A stretch of 64,000 nucleotides of DNA from Bacteroidia bacterium. GTDB lineage: Bacteria > Bacteroidota > Bacteroidia > Bacteroidales > GWA2-32-17. Below, piece after piece: positions 42,914-51,599 of this stretch. Both the position numbers and the translations under genes were made by a program. The notes under the pieces were generated by a model. It worked only from the letters and a program-made list of their open reading frames with translations, searched no databases and was not told the DNA's origin. The stretch spans positions 1 through 64,000 of the forward strand of contig JACREQ010000030.1 in assembly GCA_016218155.1 (NCBI GenBank), written 5' to 3'. The number at the start of each line of letters is the position of its first letter. The first letter of the stretch is position 1.

Positions 42914-43696
42914 TTATAATCCTATTATTTGTTCGCCACCGTCAACACGAATAATTTCACCGGTTATCCATGCAGCATTTTCTGATAACATAAACTCAGC
43001 AACTTTAGCAATATCTTCAGGAGTAGTTAACCTACCGGATGGGTTACGTTCTTTTGCTTTTTTTACAAATTCTGCAACTGTTGGAAATATTTTAATTGCT
43101 GGGGTTTCAATTACTCCTGGATTTAATAGGTTAACTGTAATTCTTTTTGGTGCAAGTTCAATTGCTAAATATCTGCAAGCTGCTTCGAGTGTAGCTTTTG
43201 CCATGCCAACAGCACCATATTGTTCAAGAACTTTCTGGCTTCCTTCGCTTGTAAAACCAAGCACACGACCATTATCTGATAAAAGATTATTTTTTAATAA
43301 AAGCTGAGTCCAAACAACAAATGACGAACCCATTGAATTTATAGTTCTAAGAATTCCGTATTCGTCTGTTTTTCTTTCGGTTTCTAAGGTAAAACTTCCA
43401 ATATTACCATCAGCAATTGAGTGTATAAGTGCATTTATTGAACTAAATTCCTGTGAATGTGATTTAATTTCAGCAATTATTTCTTCCTGTCCCTTTGTTT
43501 CACAGGCATTATTGTTAATTGTTAAAAGAGTAGCTCCATAACTTTTTATTTCTTCAAAATGAGGTTCAATTGCTGGCATATTTCCACGCCTATCGCGATG
43601 AACAATAATTATATTCCAGTTATTTTTAGCCAGAATCTTTGCAGTTGCTAATCCAATTCCACTTGAAGCACCAAGAATAAGAGCCGCTTTTTTCAT
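42914..43696 (-). CDS. SDR-family enoyl-ACP reductase-like protein (FabI/FabL type)
   Basis: 260 residues. The Rossmann loop is LGASSGIGLATAKIL. The catalytic pair is Tyr160 and Lys167, spaced Y-x6-K (YGAVGMAK), the spacing of FabI/FabL enoyl reductases, not the Y-x3-K of FabG ketoreductases. The segment ALIHSIADG also echoes the VHSIGF of FabI. The C-terminal ends AAWITGEIIRVDGGEQIIGL. It would reduce the enoyl chain made by the dehydratase. First gene of this operon, with a consensus promoter. Confidence 0.85.
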   Translation of the reverse strand: MKKAALILGASSGIGLATAKILAKNNWNIIIVHRDRRGNMPAIEPHFEEIKSYGATLLTINNNACETKGQEEIIAEIKSHSQEFSSINALIHSIADGNIGSFTLETERKTDEYGILRTINSMGSSFVVWTQLLLKNNLLSDNGRVLGFTSEGSQKVLEQYGAVGMAKATLEAACRYLAIELAPKRITVNLLNPGVIETPAIKIFPTVAEFVKKAKERNPSGRLTTPEDIAKVAEFMLSENAAWITGEIIRVDGGEQIIGL

Positions 43697-43714
43697 TAAT
43701 CAATATTTTTTTAT

Positions 43715-43745
43715 CAAACCTACAAAAAAAATATTTATCTTCAAA
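43715..43745 (-). promoter_or_regulatory. Bacteroidota sigma-A promoter of the acyl-carrier/ketosynthase operon
   Basis: On the minus strand TTTG (43742-43745), exactly 19 nt, then TAGGTTTG (43715-43722) fit TTTG-N19-TAnnTTTG at all fixed positions. The SDR start is about 19 bp downstream of the -7 box. The -33 box lies 18 bp from the start of the divergent radical SAM gene. Confidence 0.85.
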
Positions 43746-43763
43746 CATTAAGAATTTGTGTTT

Positions 43764-44870
43764 ATGAACCCAATGTTTCACACATTATATTTAGAAGCAA
43801 CGCGTAATTGTAATTTTGCATGTCAAAGTTGTTCAAGTGGTTCGCAGCATAAAGACAAAATAGAAGATGACTTGCCTTTTGATATAATTGTTAATAGAAT
43901 TTTAATTCCTGCAAGAAAATTAGGAACAAAGAATATAGATTTTTCCGGCGGAGAATTTTTACTCAGAAAAGATGCATTTGAAATACTTGCAAAAGCAAAT
44001 GAATTAGGTTTTTCTATTGGCATTTTATCAAATGGAAGTACACTATCTGAAGAAACATTATTAAAAATAAAAGAAATTTTAGGACAGAATGTGATTATTT
44101 CCCTGGGAATAAATTCATTTGATGAAGAAAATATAGAATCGCGTGAAAGTTCGCAAGATTATTTTTTGAAAATTCTGAATAGATTAGAGAGTCAACATTT
44201 CAGAGTTAATGTTTCTGTAACAATGGGCAGTTTTAATAAACATTCCTTTTGTAAAACTCTTGATAAAATAAATGAACTTCATTTGCCTTTTAATCGTGTT
44301 CCTTACTCTCCAAGAAACAGCACTAACCGAAAATGGATGTTTGATAAAGAGGCAATGAAAAACTATTTGCATCCTGCACTCAGGAAGCATTATAAAGGTT
44401 ATGTGAGTTACGTGCCATTATTTCTTTCAACTGAAAATTACAAAAAATATAGTCATCAAAAAGAGAACCTGAATCATGTTCCAACTAATCCTTCTGTAGG
44501 TTGTTGGGTCGGTTCATTTTATGCAATAAATCCAAAAGGTGATGTGGCTCCATGTCCTTTGGTTTCTGATCATGTCTCAGGTGGAAATGTTTTAATAGAA
44601 GATTTATATGATATACTTTATAAATCTGAATTATTTTCAAAAATTGTTAATCGTAACAATTTAAAAGGGAAATGTGGAAAATGTAAATTTCGCTTTACAT
44701 GTGGCGGTTGTAGGGTCTATTCGTATTATATGACAGGTGATATTTACGAATCTGATCCAACTTGTTTTATTGAGGATTTATCTGATAAAGAATTAAAAGT
44801 TATGGAAGACGAAACTGTAAAACAATACAGGAATTATTGCAGAATGGTGCATTTTGGGTCGAATAAATAA
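43764..44870 (+). CDS. radical SAM/SPASM domain protein
   Basis: Start set to the ATG at 43764 (368 residues); a GTG two codons earlier is also possible. Radical SAM cluster Cys16-x3-Cys20-x2-Cys23 (CNFACQSC) very near the N-terminus, then FSGGEFLLR and ILSNGST. A C-terminal SPASM domain has CWVGSFYAINPKGDVAPCPLV and CGKCKFRFTCGGCR ... DPTC, giving auxiliary FeS clusters. This differs from the N-twitch enzymes of the locus. It is divergent from the ketosynthase operon, 67 bp away. Substrate unknown. Confidence 0.88.
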   Translation: MNPMFHTLYLEATRNCNFACQSCSSGSQHKDKIEDDLPFDIIVNRILIPARKLGTKNIDFSGGEFLLRKDAFEILAKANELGFSIGILSNGSTLSEETLLKIKEILGQNVIISLGINSFDEENIESRESSQDYFLKILNRLESQHFRVNVSVTMGSFNKHSFCKTLDKINELHLPFNRVPYSPRNSTNRKWMFDKEAMKNYLHPALRKHYKGYVSYVPLFLSTENYKKYSHQKENLNHVPTNPSVGCWVGSFYAINPKGDVAPCPLVSDHVSGGNVLIEDLYDILYKSELFSKIVNRNNLKGKCGKCKFRFTCGGCRVYSYYMTGDIYESDPTCFIEDLSDKELKVMEDETVKQYRNYCRMVHFGSNK

Positions 44871-44918
44871 TTGTATAGCTGCTTGTTCTAGTTTATCGAG
44901 AATAGCAGTAACCGCTCG

Positions 44919-44966
44919 TCGGGGTTTGTAACCCCGATGTTAATATTTGAGGATTTGCAATCCTCA
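44919..44966. repeat. paired REP-like hairpins
   Basis: Two 19-bp hairpins 29 bp apart: TCGGGGTTTGTAACCCCGA (44919-44937) and TGAGGATTTGCAATCCTCA (44948-44966), each a 6-bp stem around a TTTGYAA loop. Same loop with unrelated stems indicates selection on structure. They lie 3' of the SPASM gene, in the 231-bp gap before the NeuD-like gene. Confidence 0.8.
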
Positions 44967-45035
44967 CCTTGATGATTTATTTAATTGCAGATTTAGCCAT
45001 GCTGAAAATGCTTCAAAACCTGCAATAGTATATGT

Positions 45036-45087
45036 TTATAATTTGTCGAAATAGATTCCTCATTTCGTTCTGAATGACAAATTATAA
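45036..45087. repeat. 52-bp miniature element with perfect 12-bp terminal inverted repeats
   Basis: TTATAATTTGTC (45036-45047) and GACAAATTATAA (45076-45087) are exact reverse complements around a 28-bp core that contains a further GAAAT/ATTTC pair. No coding capacity. It lies just 3' of the NeuD-like gene stop, so it could also serve as an AT-rich terminator hairpin. Confidence 0.75.
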
Positions 45088-45101
45088 ATATATTTTGTTA
45101 A

Positions 45102-45701
45102 TTAACCCAGAAAAGTTTCATAATCATTTAAATCTTTATTTACTGTAGCTCCGGCTGCAATAATAACGTGCTTTCCTATTTTAATATTTGGTAATACTAA
45201 TGTTTTTGCACCAACATAAGTGTAATCGCCAATCTCAATAGGACCAATGATAGTGGCTCCAGGTCCCACATTTACATATTTGCCAATTTTTGCAGCATGA
45301 CCAATACTTGCATGAATATGAATAGCACAGCCTTCTCCAAGACTTAATGCATGTGAAATTCCAACAAAAGGCTCAATTATAGTTGCAGTTGAATAGTCGT
45401 TAAATTGAAAAATAGCAGATTCATTAGAAATAACATTAGTGCTTTTACCACCAAGTTCTCGCATTTTTATTGTGAGTTTCTCACGAATACGAGGGTTTCC
45501 AATACCTACAATAAAATCTTTAGAAATGTCAGAAAAATATTTTTGCACTTCATTTTCCTCATGAAGTACTTTAAATTTATTATATAAAAGGGAAGGAGTT
45601 GATTTGTTTTCGTCGTAAAAAGTAATGTCATCTGACAATTTATATTTTAAAACCATACCAAATATTTCTTTGGCTAATCCACCTGTACCTATTATTAACA
45701 T
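45102..45701 (-). CDS. NeuD/PglD-family sugar O- or N-acyltransferase
   Basis: 199 residues: an N-terminal Rossmann-like PglD domain (MLIIGTGGLAKEIFGMVLKY) followed by a left-handed beta-helix of hexapeptide repeats (GEGCAIHIHASIGHAAKIGKYVNVGPGATIIGPIEIGDYTYVGA). Members acetylate amino sugars such as sialic acid or bacillosamine precursors. Directly downstream of a DegT aminotransferase, so an amino sugar made by that enzyme is the likely acceptor. Overlaps it by 7 bp. Confidence 0.88.
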   Translation of the reverse strand: MLIIGTGGLAKEIFGMVLKYKLSDDITFYDENKSTPSLLYNKFKVLHEENEVQKYFSDISKDFIVGIGNPRIREKLTIKMRELGGKSTNVISNESAIFQFNDYSTATIIEPFVGISHALSLGEGCAIHIHASIGHAAKIGKYVNVGPGATIIGPIEIGDYTYVGAKTLVLPNIKIGKHVIIAAGATVNKDLNDYETFLG

Positions 45702-46807
45702 AAGCCTTTAGAATTATAAAATTTAATAATGCAATCACAAATCCATTTTATTTCTTCGTCATGAAGTTCAGGATAAATAGGAAGTGAAAGTTCAGTTTTA
45801 GCTAATGCTTCTGCAACAGGAAAAGTGTTATTTGTTATACCAAATAAACTATATTCGGGAAGTGTTTTTTGATAATGAATTCCTGTTTCTATATTATTTA
45901 ATGTTAAAAATGATTTTAATTCATCCCTGTATGAAGTAAAAATTGGAAATTTATGATAGTTCCATGATTCTGATGGGGAAGGAGATAGGAATTTTAATGT
46001 TTCAATATTTTTTAATCTAGAATAATAATAGTCAGCAATAAAAGTTCTTTTTTCAATATATGATTTAATGTTTAACAATTGAAACTGTAGGATTGCTGCT
46101 TGTATACCTGGTATTCTGCTGTTATAACCTAAAGTTTCAAAATCATTATTGTTTTTAGATTTTCCATGAACACGAATACTTTTAACTTTGTTGGCTATTT
46201 CTTCGTTATTTGTAACTACACATCCCCCTGTTCCAAATGCATGAATAATTTTTGAAGGATCGAAACTGAAACAGCTTGCTATGCCAGTTTTTCCAGCAGG
46301 GATTTCATTATATTTACTTCCTAATGCTTGCGCTGCATCTTCAATAATTATTAATTTATATTTTTCTGCAAAACTATTAAGTTCTTCAGGATTTACTATT
46401 CTTCCAAAAATATGTACAGCAATTATTGCTTTAGTATTACTTGTTATTTTTTCTGCAGCTTTATTTAAATTTATTAATCCGTCTTCGTTAACGTCAATAA
46501 ATACTGGAGTAGCACCAGTGCGAACAATTGCTGATGCTGAAGCAATAAATGAAAATGTAGGAACTAATACTTCATCACCTTTTTTTATACCTGAAGCAAT
46601 TAATGAAAAATATAATGCGTCCGTACAACTATTAACTGTAAGTGAATACTTGCGATTTGTTAATTTTGCAAGTTCTTCTTCAGCTTTTTTTACGTAATCG
46701 CCTTCAAGTACTTGTCCTGTTGAGAAAACCTCATTGGTTAACTCAAGTATTTTATCTTTGTGAGTCTGATAAAATCTGTCGACATTATAGAATTTTATGT
46801 GATTCAT
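45695..46807 (-). CDS. DegT/DnrJ/EryC1/StrS-family PLP aminotransferase
   Basis: 370 residues. The N-terminal block YVKKAEEELAKLTNRKYSLTVNSCTDALYFSLIA and IIEDAAQALGSKYN are family hallmarks; the PLP lysine lies in SFDPSKIIHAFGTGGCVVTNN. It transaminates keto-sugar nucleotides to give amino sugars. It sits between an epimerase/dehydratase and an acyltransferase, the usual trio for N-acylated amino-sugar synthesis. Confidence 0.92.
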   Translation of the reverse strand: MNHIKFYNVDRFYQTHKDKILELTNEVFSTGQVLEGDYVKKAEEELAKLTNRKYSLTVNSCTDALYFSLIASGIKKGDEVLVPTFSFIASASAIVRTGATPVFIDVNEDGLINLNKAAEKITSNTKAIIAVHIFGRIVNPEELNSFAEKYKLIIIEDAAQALGSKYNEIPAGKTGIASCFSFDPSKIIHAFGTGGCVVTNNEEIANKVKSIRVHGKSKNNNDFETLGYNSRIPGIQAAILQFQLLNIKSYIEKRTFIADYYYSRLKNIETLKFLSPSPSESWNYHKFPIFTSYRDELKSFLTLNNIETGIHYQKTLPEYSLFGITNNTFPVAEALAKTELSLPIYPELHDEEIKWICDCIIKFYNSKGLC

Positions 46808-46808
46808 A

Positions 46809-47825
46809 TTAAAAATACTTTTCAGGATAATCGAGATTTAAGATATGTTCCTTTACCTGTTCAATATATAATTTCATGCCTTTTTGAAGAGAATATTCAG
46901 GAGCAAAGTCTAACAACTTTTTAGCTTTTGAAATATCCAAAGCTCCACGATTCGGTCTGAATGGTCTGCATTCACTGTTATTTATAGTAACATTAGGTAA
47001 AATATCTTTTATTATTTCAGCTAATTCTTTTATTGAATTTCCTTCTCCGTAACTTAAATTAAAAGTCTGATTTAATGCATTAGGGTTTTCAATAGTTGAA
47101 ATAATTCCCGAAACTAAATCATTCACGTAAGTAAAATCTAAAAGATGTAATCCACCGTTATCAAGTAGAATAGGACGTTTTAAAATTGCATTTGCTACAA
47201 ACAGTTCAGTTACCCTAAAATTACAATCATTTGGACCATAAACTGCAGTTGGACGGATTACAACATATGGTAGTTTCTTTCTGTGATGAAATGCTTTTAT
47301 TAAATGTTCGCAACAAAGTTTAAATGAACCGTAAATATCAATTGGGTTACAAGGAGCATCCTCGTTTGGTGGAATAATGTTATCATTTTCGTCTTTTGGG
47401 AAATGTCCATATACCATTGAGGAAGAAATATAAATAAATCGTTCAATATGGAATTCATTTACAATGGTTTGTAATAAATTGTATGTTATATCAAAAATAT
47501 TCTCTTTTGCTTTATCCGGGTAATAATCAGCAATACCGGCAACAGAAACAGATGCCAAATGAATAACAATATCAGGTTTATTTTCTTTGAAAATTAATTT
47601 TATTTGTTCTTTATTAAGTAAATCTGTTTTAAAAATTTTAACAGAATTTTTAAAAAGTTTTTGTTCTCTTAAGTTTTTATAATAATTGTAATTTAAGTTG
47701 CCTTTTTCAAAAAAATATTTTTCAGAATCAATTACAGAAACAGAATAGTTTTTATTTTCAGAAAGTTGAACTGCTAAATGTGATCCAATAAAACCTAATC
47801 CGCCTGTTATAAGAATGTTTTTCAT
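46809..47825 (-). CDS. NAD-dependent nucleotide-sugar epimerase/dehydratase
   Basis: Start set to the ATG at 47825 (338 residues), 1 bp after the Wzt-like gene stop; the longer frame overlaps that gene. Extended-SDR features: ITGGLGFIGSHLA, SSSMVYG, and the Y-x3-K pair in IDIYGSFKLCCEHL, then RPTAVYGP. It modifies a nucleotide sugar, probably giving the keto or epimerised substrate for the downstream aminotransferase. Confidence 0.9.
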   Translation of the reverse strand: MKNILITGGLGFIGSHLAVQLSENKNYSVSVIDSEKYFFEKGNLNYNYYKNLREQKLFKNSVKIFKTDLLNKEQIKLIFKENKPDIVIHLASVSVAGIADYYPDKAKENIFDITYNLLQTIVNEFHIERFIYISSSMVYGHFPKDENDNIIPPNEDAPCNPIDIYGSFKLCCEHLIKAFHHRKKLPYVVIRPTAVYGPNDCNFRVTELFVANAILKRPILLDNGGLHLLDFTYVNDLVSGIISTIENPNALNQTFNLSYGEGNSIKELAEIIKDILPNVTINNSECRPFRPNRGALDISKAKKLLDFAPEYSLQKGMKLYIEQVKEHILNLDYPEKYF

Positions 47826-47826
47826 G

Positions 47827-48969
47827 TTAGGTAGTTTTATTAGATATTTCCCAGCTTGCATCAGAAATTAGCAATCCTGGAATAAATTGATAATTATGAA
47901 TATTGTTATTATTTGCTTCAAATTCAAATACTCTTGGAAAAAATAACCAATTGTCTTCATTAATTTTAATAGCTAATGAAATAATATATATTCCATTACT
48001 TAGAATTTTATTTGGAAAGTTACAAGACAATACTATTTCTTTTTTTACTTCAGTTAATTCTATTGAGCTGTGCCCAATTGGGATGTCAAAACTGTTATTA
48101 ATTACAATGTAAATTTTTGAATTTAAAATAGAATTTATTATCGGTTTTATGGTAAATGTAAATTTGTAATTTTCTTTAGAAGAAATAATTCTAAAATCGT
48201 TAAATTTAAAGTAATTATTTTTAAAATTATTCTTATTATTTGTTACAATATCTAAAATATTATTTTTTATTATTTTTTGGTAGAAAATTATTGCTTCAAA
48301 TGTATTTCCGCTATGAATAATTTTTCCTTCATCTAAAACTATTGCTTTATTACATAACGATATCAAATCAGTAATTTTATGTGAAGCAATTATAATAGTT
48401 TTATTTTCGTTTTGCAAATCAATAAGTTTTTGATTCATTTTTCTTGAAAATACTTGATCACTTCCATTTAATGCTTCATCTAAAATATAAATATCTGCTT
48501 TTATGTGAATTATTATTGAAGCTGCAAGTTTGCTAATCATACCCGTTGAAAATTTTTTAACAGGCAAATGAATGAATTTACTTAAATTACAAAACTCAAT
48601 AATTTTTTCTTCTATATTTTGAATTTCTTTTGATTTTAAACCCCATATCTGAGCAGTGTTTCTTATGTTTTCTTTTCCTGATAAATCAAAATTAAACCCA
48701 CTTGTGACTTCAATTGCAGAAACTAATTTCCCATGTATTTCAGCTTTTCCTTTAGATGGTTTAGTAACTTGGCTAAGTATTTTTAATAATGTACTTTTTC
48801 CTGATCCGTTTCGTCCAATTATTCCAAGTATTTCTCCTTTTTTTACTTCAAGATTTAAGCCTTCCAAAGCTTTTATAACTCTATCTTTTTTATGAAAAGA
48901 AAATATCCCTTCTGAAATATAATAATATTTCGTTAAATTTTCGGCAGATATAACAATTTCTTTATTCAT
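47827..48969 (-). CDS. polysaccharide ABC exporter ATPase with C-terminal carbohydrate-binding domain (Wzt-like)
   Basis: 380 residues. Walker A GRNGSGKSTLL, signature FSTGMISKLAASI, Walker B IYILDEALNGSD and H-loop IIASHKITD. The linker and roughly 150 C-terminal residues (from about 235) form a beta-sandwich-like region as in Wzt proteins, which recognise the non-reducing end of the glycan. Paired with the permease 3 bp upstream, it exports a lipid-linked polysaccharide across the inner membrane. Confidence 0.9.
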   Translation of the reverse strand: MNKEIVISAENLTKYYYISEGIFSFHKKDRVIKALEGLNLEVKKGEILGIIGRNGSGKSTLLKILSQVTKPSKGKAEIHGKLVSAIEVTSGFNFDLSGKENIRNTAQIWGLKSKEIQNIEEKIIEFCNLSKFIHLPVKKFSTGMISKLAASIIIHIKADIYILDEALNGSDQVFSRKMNQKLIDLQNENKTIIIASHKITDLISLCNKAIVLDEGKIIHSGNTFEAIIFYQKIIKNNILDIVTNNKNNFKNNYFKFNDFRIISSKENYKFTFTIKPIINSILNSKIYIVINNSFDIPIGHSSIELTEVKKEIVLSCNFPNKILSNGIYIISLAIKINEDNWLFFPRVFEFEANNNNIHNYQFIPGLLISDASWEISNKTT

Positions 48970-48972
48970 AGA

Positions 48973-49779
48973 TTATAAGTTATCTGCCATATTTCCATCT
49001 TTCTTAACAAAAAGAAAAATGCCAAATAAAAAGATCAATACAATAATTGAAAATCCCCAAATATATCTTAAATCAAAATTAGTATTAAAAATTGCCCACC
49101 GAAAACCTTCTACTACTCCTGCTAAAGGGTTTAAATAAATAAAATCAGTTAAAAATGCCGGAAATATTTTTACAGGATAAAATATTGGTGTAAAAAACAT
49201 TCCTATTCCAGTAATTAATGGGGCAAATAAAGCAACGTCACGTTTTCTAAGGCTTAATAATAATATCCACAAACCTATAGCTAGTCCTGATATAATATCT
49301 ATTATTAAAAAAATAAATATTGCAAGAAAATTTATAGATGGGATAATTTTATAATAAATTAATAATAATGTTAATATTAATAACCAGCCTAAAAAATCTA
49401 GTATGACTGATATTCCGTAAGAAAATGGTAAAATAATTCTTGGAAAATATACCTTTGAAGCTAATAGATGATTTTGAATAACAGAAGTTCCTGAGAATAC
49501 AGCAACATAAGAAAAAATATACCACCCCATCATTCCAGTAACAGCAAACAAAATATATGGATATGTTATAGGAAATGTAATAAAATGGCTTACGAGCAAG
49601 CCAAAAACTATAGTTAAAAAAATTGCTTGCAAAAGAACTGTAAATATTCCTAGTCTGGTTTGAGCAACTTTCCCTTTAATATTTCTCTTAGCAAAAACCC
49701 ATAAAAGACTTTTGCTTTGCCAAAGTTTATTTAGATATGAAAAGATATTGTAATTACTTATTGAATCAATAATTATCAT
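48973..49779 (-). CDS. polysaccharide ABC exporter permease (Wzm-like)
   Basis: 268 residues with six hydrophobic helices. The N-terminus has the ABC-2 pattern LLWVFAKRNIKGKVAQTRLGIFTVLLQ and the C-terminal half has FFTPIFYPV and YLNPLAGVVEGFRWAIF, typical of Wzm/KpsM/TagG permeases. It heads the export and sugar operon 49779 to 45102. A minus-strand TATATTTG box (49824-49831) lies 45 bp upstream. Confidence 0.93.
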   Translation of the reverse strand: MIIIDSISNYNIFSYLNKLWQSKSLLWVFAKRNIKGKVAQTRLGIFTVLLQAIFLTIVFGLLVSHFITFPITYPYILFAVTGMMGWYIFSYVAVFSGTSVIQNHLLASKVYFPRIILPFSYGISVILDFLGWLLILTLLLIYYKIIPSINFLAIFIFLIIDIISGLAIGLWILLLSLRKRDVALFAPLITGIGMFFTPIFYPVKIFPAFLTDFIYLNPLAGVVEGFRWAIFNTNFDLRYIWGFSIIVLIFLFGIFLFVKKDGNMADNL

Positions 49780-49823
49780 CTTATAAAATTTTCTGAATTA
49801 TTTTGACTAGCATCTTTTATAGA

Positions 49824-49831
49824 CAAATATA
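49824..49831 (-). promoter_or_regulatory. candidate -7 box (TATATTTG) for the wzm/wzt operon
   Basis: Fits TAnnTTTG, 45 bp upstream of the permease start. There is no TTTG at 19-nt spacing, so support is partial. Confidence 0.4.
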
Positions 49832-49925
49832 AATATATTTTTTATGTTTCGTTAATATAATAATTATTAGAGGAAGTTATAAAAATACTTTTATGTCTAC
49901 ACGATGTTATTTTGTCGTAATTATA

Positions 49926-51239
49926 CTAAAACCTGATAATATTATCTTTTATTTCAAACTCGTCTTTGTTAATTACCTCATTATAAATTGTTTCCGAAGA
50001 AGATGAATTTAGTTTTTCTATTAAAGTTGAAAATGGAATAAATTTAAAGATTTCGTCTAAAGAGCTGTTTATTTTTTCTTTTTGAAGAATGTAATCTATC
50101 TTAATATTTTTTTGATTAGCAAATTCTAAAGTTTTATTCTTTATAATATTGAATATTTCTATTTTAAATTCATTAATTTCTTTGTTTGATAACTGAGGAC
50201 GATGTTTTGCAATTATTGACCAGTTATGAATTTGTTTAATAAAAGAATTCCATCTAAATTTATTAATAATTGATACTTTTGAATTAGTACGAAACTTAAT
50301 TGTTTTATAGTAATTATAAATTTCAATTAATTCATTGTATGATAGACTCCATAGAGCCATATTCCATGGAGAAAATACTGAATTGAAAAAGATTAAAAAT
50401 TTATTTTTATTACAAAATTCTAAAATTTCAGGTATTTCTTTCCAATTAATTCGCATTGGACATAAAGAAATACTAATTGATTCGTGCTTTAAAACTGCTA
50501 TTTGTTTTAGCTTTTTTAAATTTTGCATAGTGATTTCAAAATCGGCACCTTTTCTAATTATTTCGTAAGAATTTTTATTTATTGAGTCAATTGATATATT
50601 ATAACTAAAGTTACCCTTCATTATTAAATTTTCAATTCGAGAATTTAAAATTGTACCATTTGTTTGTATTAAAAATTTACATTTTGGATTAACAGCAATT
50701 ACATGTTCCCAAATAGAATAATATTCCTCAATAAAGAAAGGCTCTCCACCATAAAACCTCATTAATTTTATATTATCAATAAATGGTGTTATTTGTTCAA
50801 TAAGATTAAATTTTTTAAATCCAATTTTTTCTGGGTTAATATTTAAATGATTTTCATTTCGCTTGCACATAGTGCATTTAATATTGCATTTATAACTTAA
50901 CTCAAATTCAATTATTGATAAACTATTTTTTAACACAGGAAAATTTTCAAAGGTTGTAATACCTGAATTAGCTTTATTTCCATTTTTTAGATGATTCTTA
51001 CAAATCTTACATCCATTTGGAAATATCCCATTTTCAATTTTTTTTCTTAAATCAATTATTTTGGGATTATTTATAATATCTATTAACGGAGAATCATAAA
51101 TATTACCTAATATATCAGTTCTATTAAAACAGCAAGTTGTAACACTTCCATCACCGCTAATATATATACTATTAAAAGGAGCTTTACAAAGATATTTTTT
51201 ATGAAAAATTTTGCTGAAATTAGAAATAGTTGAATACAT
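49926..51239 (-). CDS. radical SAM enzyme with N-terminal twitch domain (separate sixth member)
   Basis: 437 residues. Twitch cysteines Cys18 (LCKAPFN), Cys36-37 and Cys77/Cys80 (GCKIC); radical SAM cluster Cys118, Cys122, Cys125 (CNIKCTMC, diverged from CNLECIMC of the others); RFYGGEPFFIEEYYSIWEHV and QTNGTIL. It is closest by eye to array member 3. It lies alone, 146 bp upstream of the wzm operon and about 14 kb from the five-gene array, tying the array to the exporter genes. Confidence 0.87.
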   Translation of the reverse strand: MYSTISNFSKIFHKKYLCKAPFNSIYISGDGSVTTCCFNRTDILGNIYDSPLIDIINNPKIIDLRKKIENGIFPNGCKICKNHLKNGNKANSGITTFENFPVLKNSLSIIEFELSYKCNIKCTMCKRNENHLNINPEKIGFKKFNLIEQITPFIDNIKLMRFYGGEPFFIEEYYSIWEHVIAVNPKCKFLIQTNGTILNSRIENLIMKGNFSYNISIDSINKNSYEIIRKGADFEITMQNLKKLKQIAVLKHESISISLCPMRINWKEIPEILEFCNKNKFLIFFNSVFSPWNMALWSLSYNELIEIYNYYKTIKFRTNSKVSIINKFRWNSFIKQIHNWSIIAKHRPQLSNKEINEFKIEIFNIIKNKTLEFANQKNIKIDYILQKEKINSSLDEIFKFIPFSTLIEKLNSSSSETIYNEVINKDEFEIKDNIIRF

Positions 51240-51599
51240 TTTAAATATAAATAAAAAATTTTCTAAGTCTTAAAATAATTTGAACGATTTATTTAGTTGC
51301 AATTTTACGTATTAATTTGATTTTATATCATTTTATTTTCTTGATTAAATAGATGTTGTTTAAATAAACATTTTATTAAGTATTTAGAAAAGTAAAATAG
51401 AAATGGCATATTTTAAAGATTTTGTTATTAAATTTTTACTTATTTGTTAATAAGTATACAAATCTTATTTTATAAGTCTTTTTTAATCATAAATATATTT
51501 TAGTTTCAAAATTTCTAATTATTAAAATCATGTTACTATCTAATATTATGCATCTAACGCATTCTAAATTAATAGAAATTTTAAAAAATAAAATCAATA

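Noticed and set aside
51403-51450. 15-codon frame (MAYFKDFVIKFLLIC) considered as a precursor peptide
   Set aside because: Too short, on the opposite strand from the radical SAM gene at 51239, lacks leader/core features, and such frames are expected by chance in AT-rich DNA.
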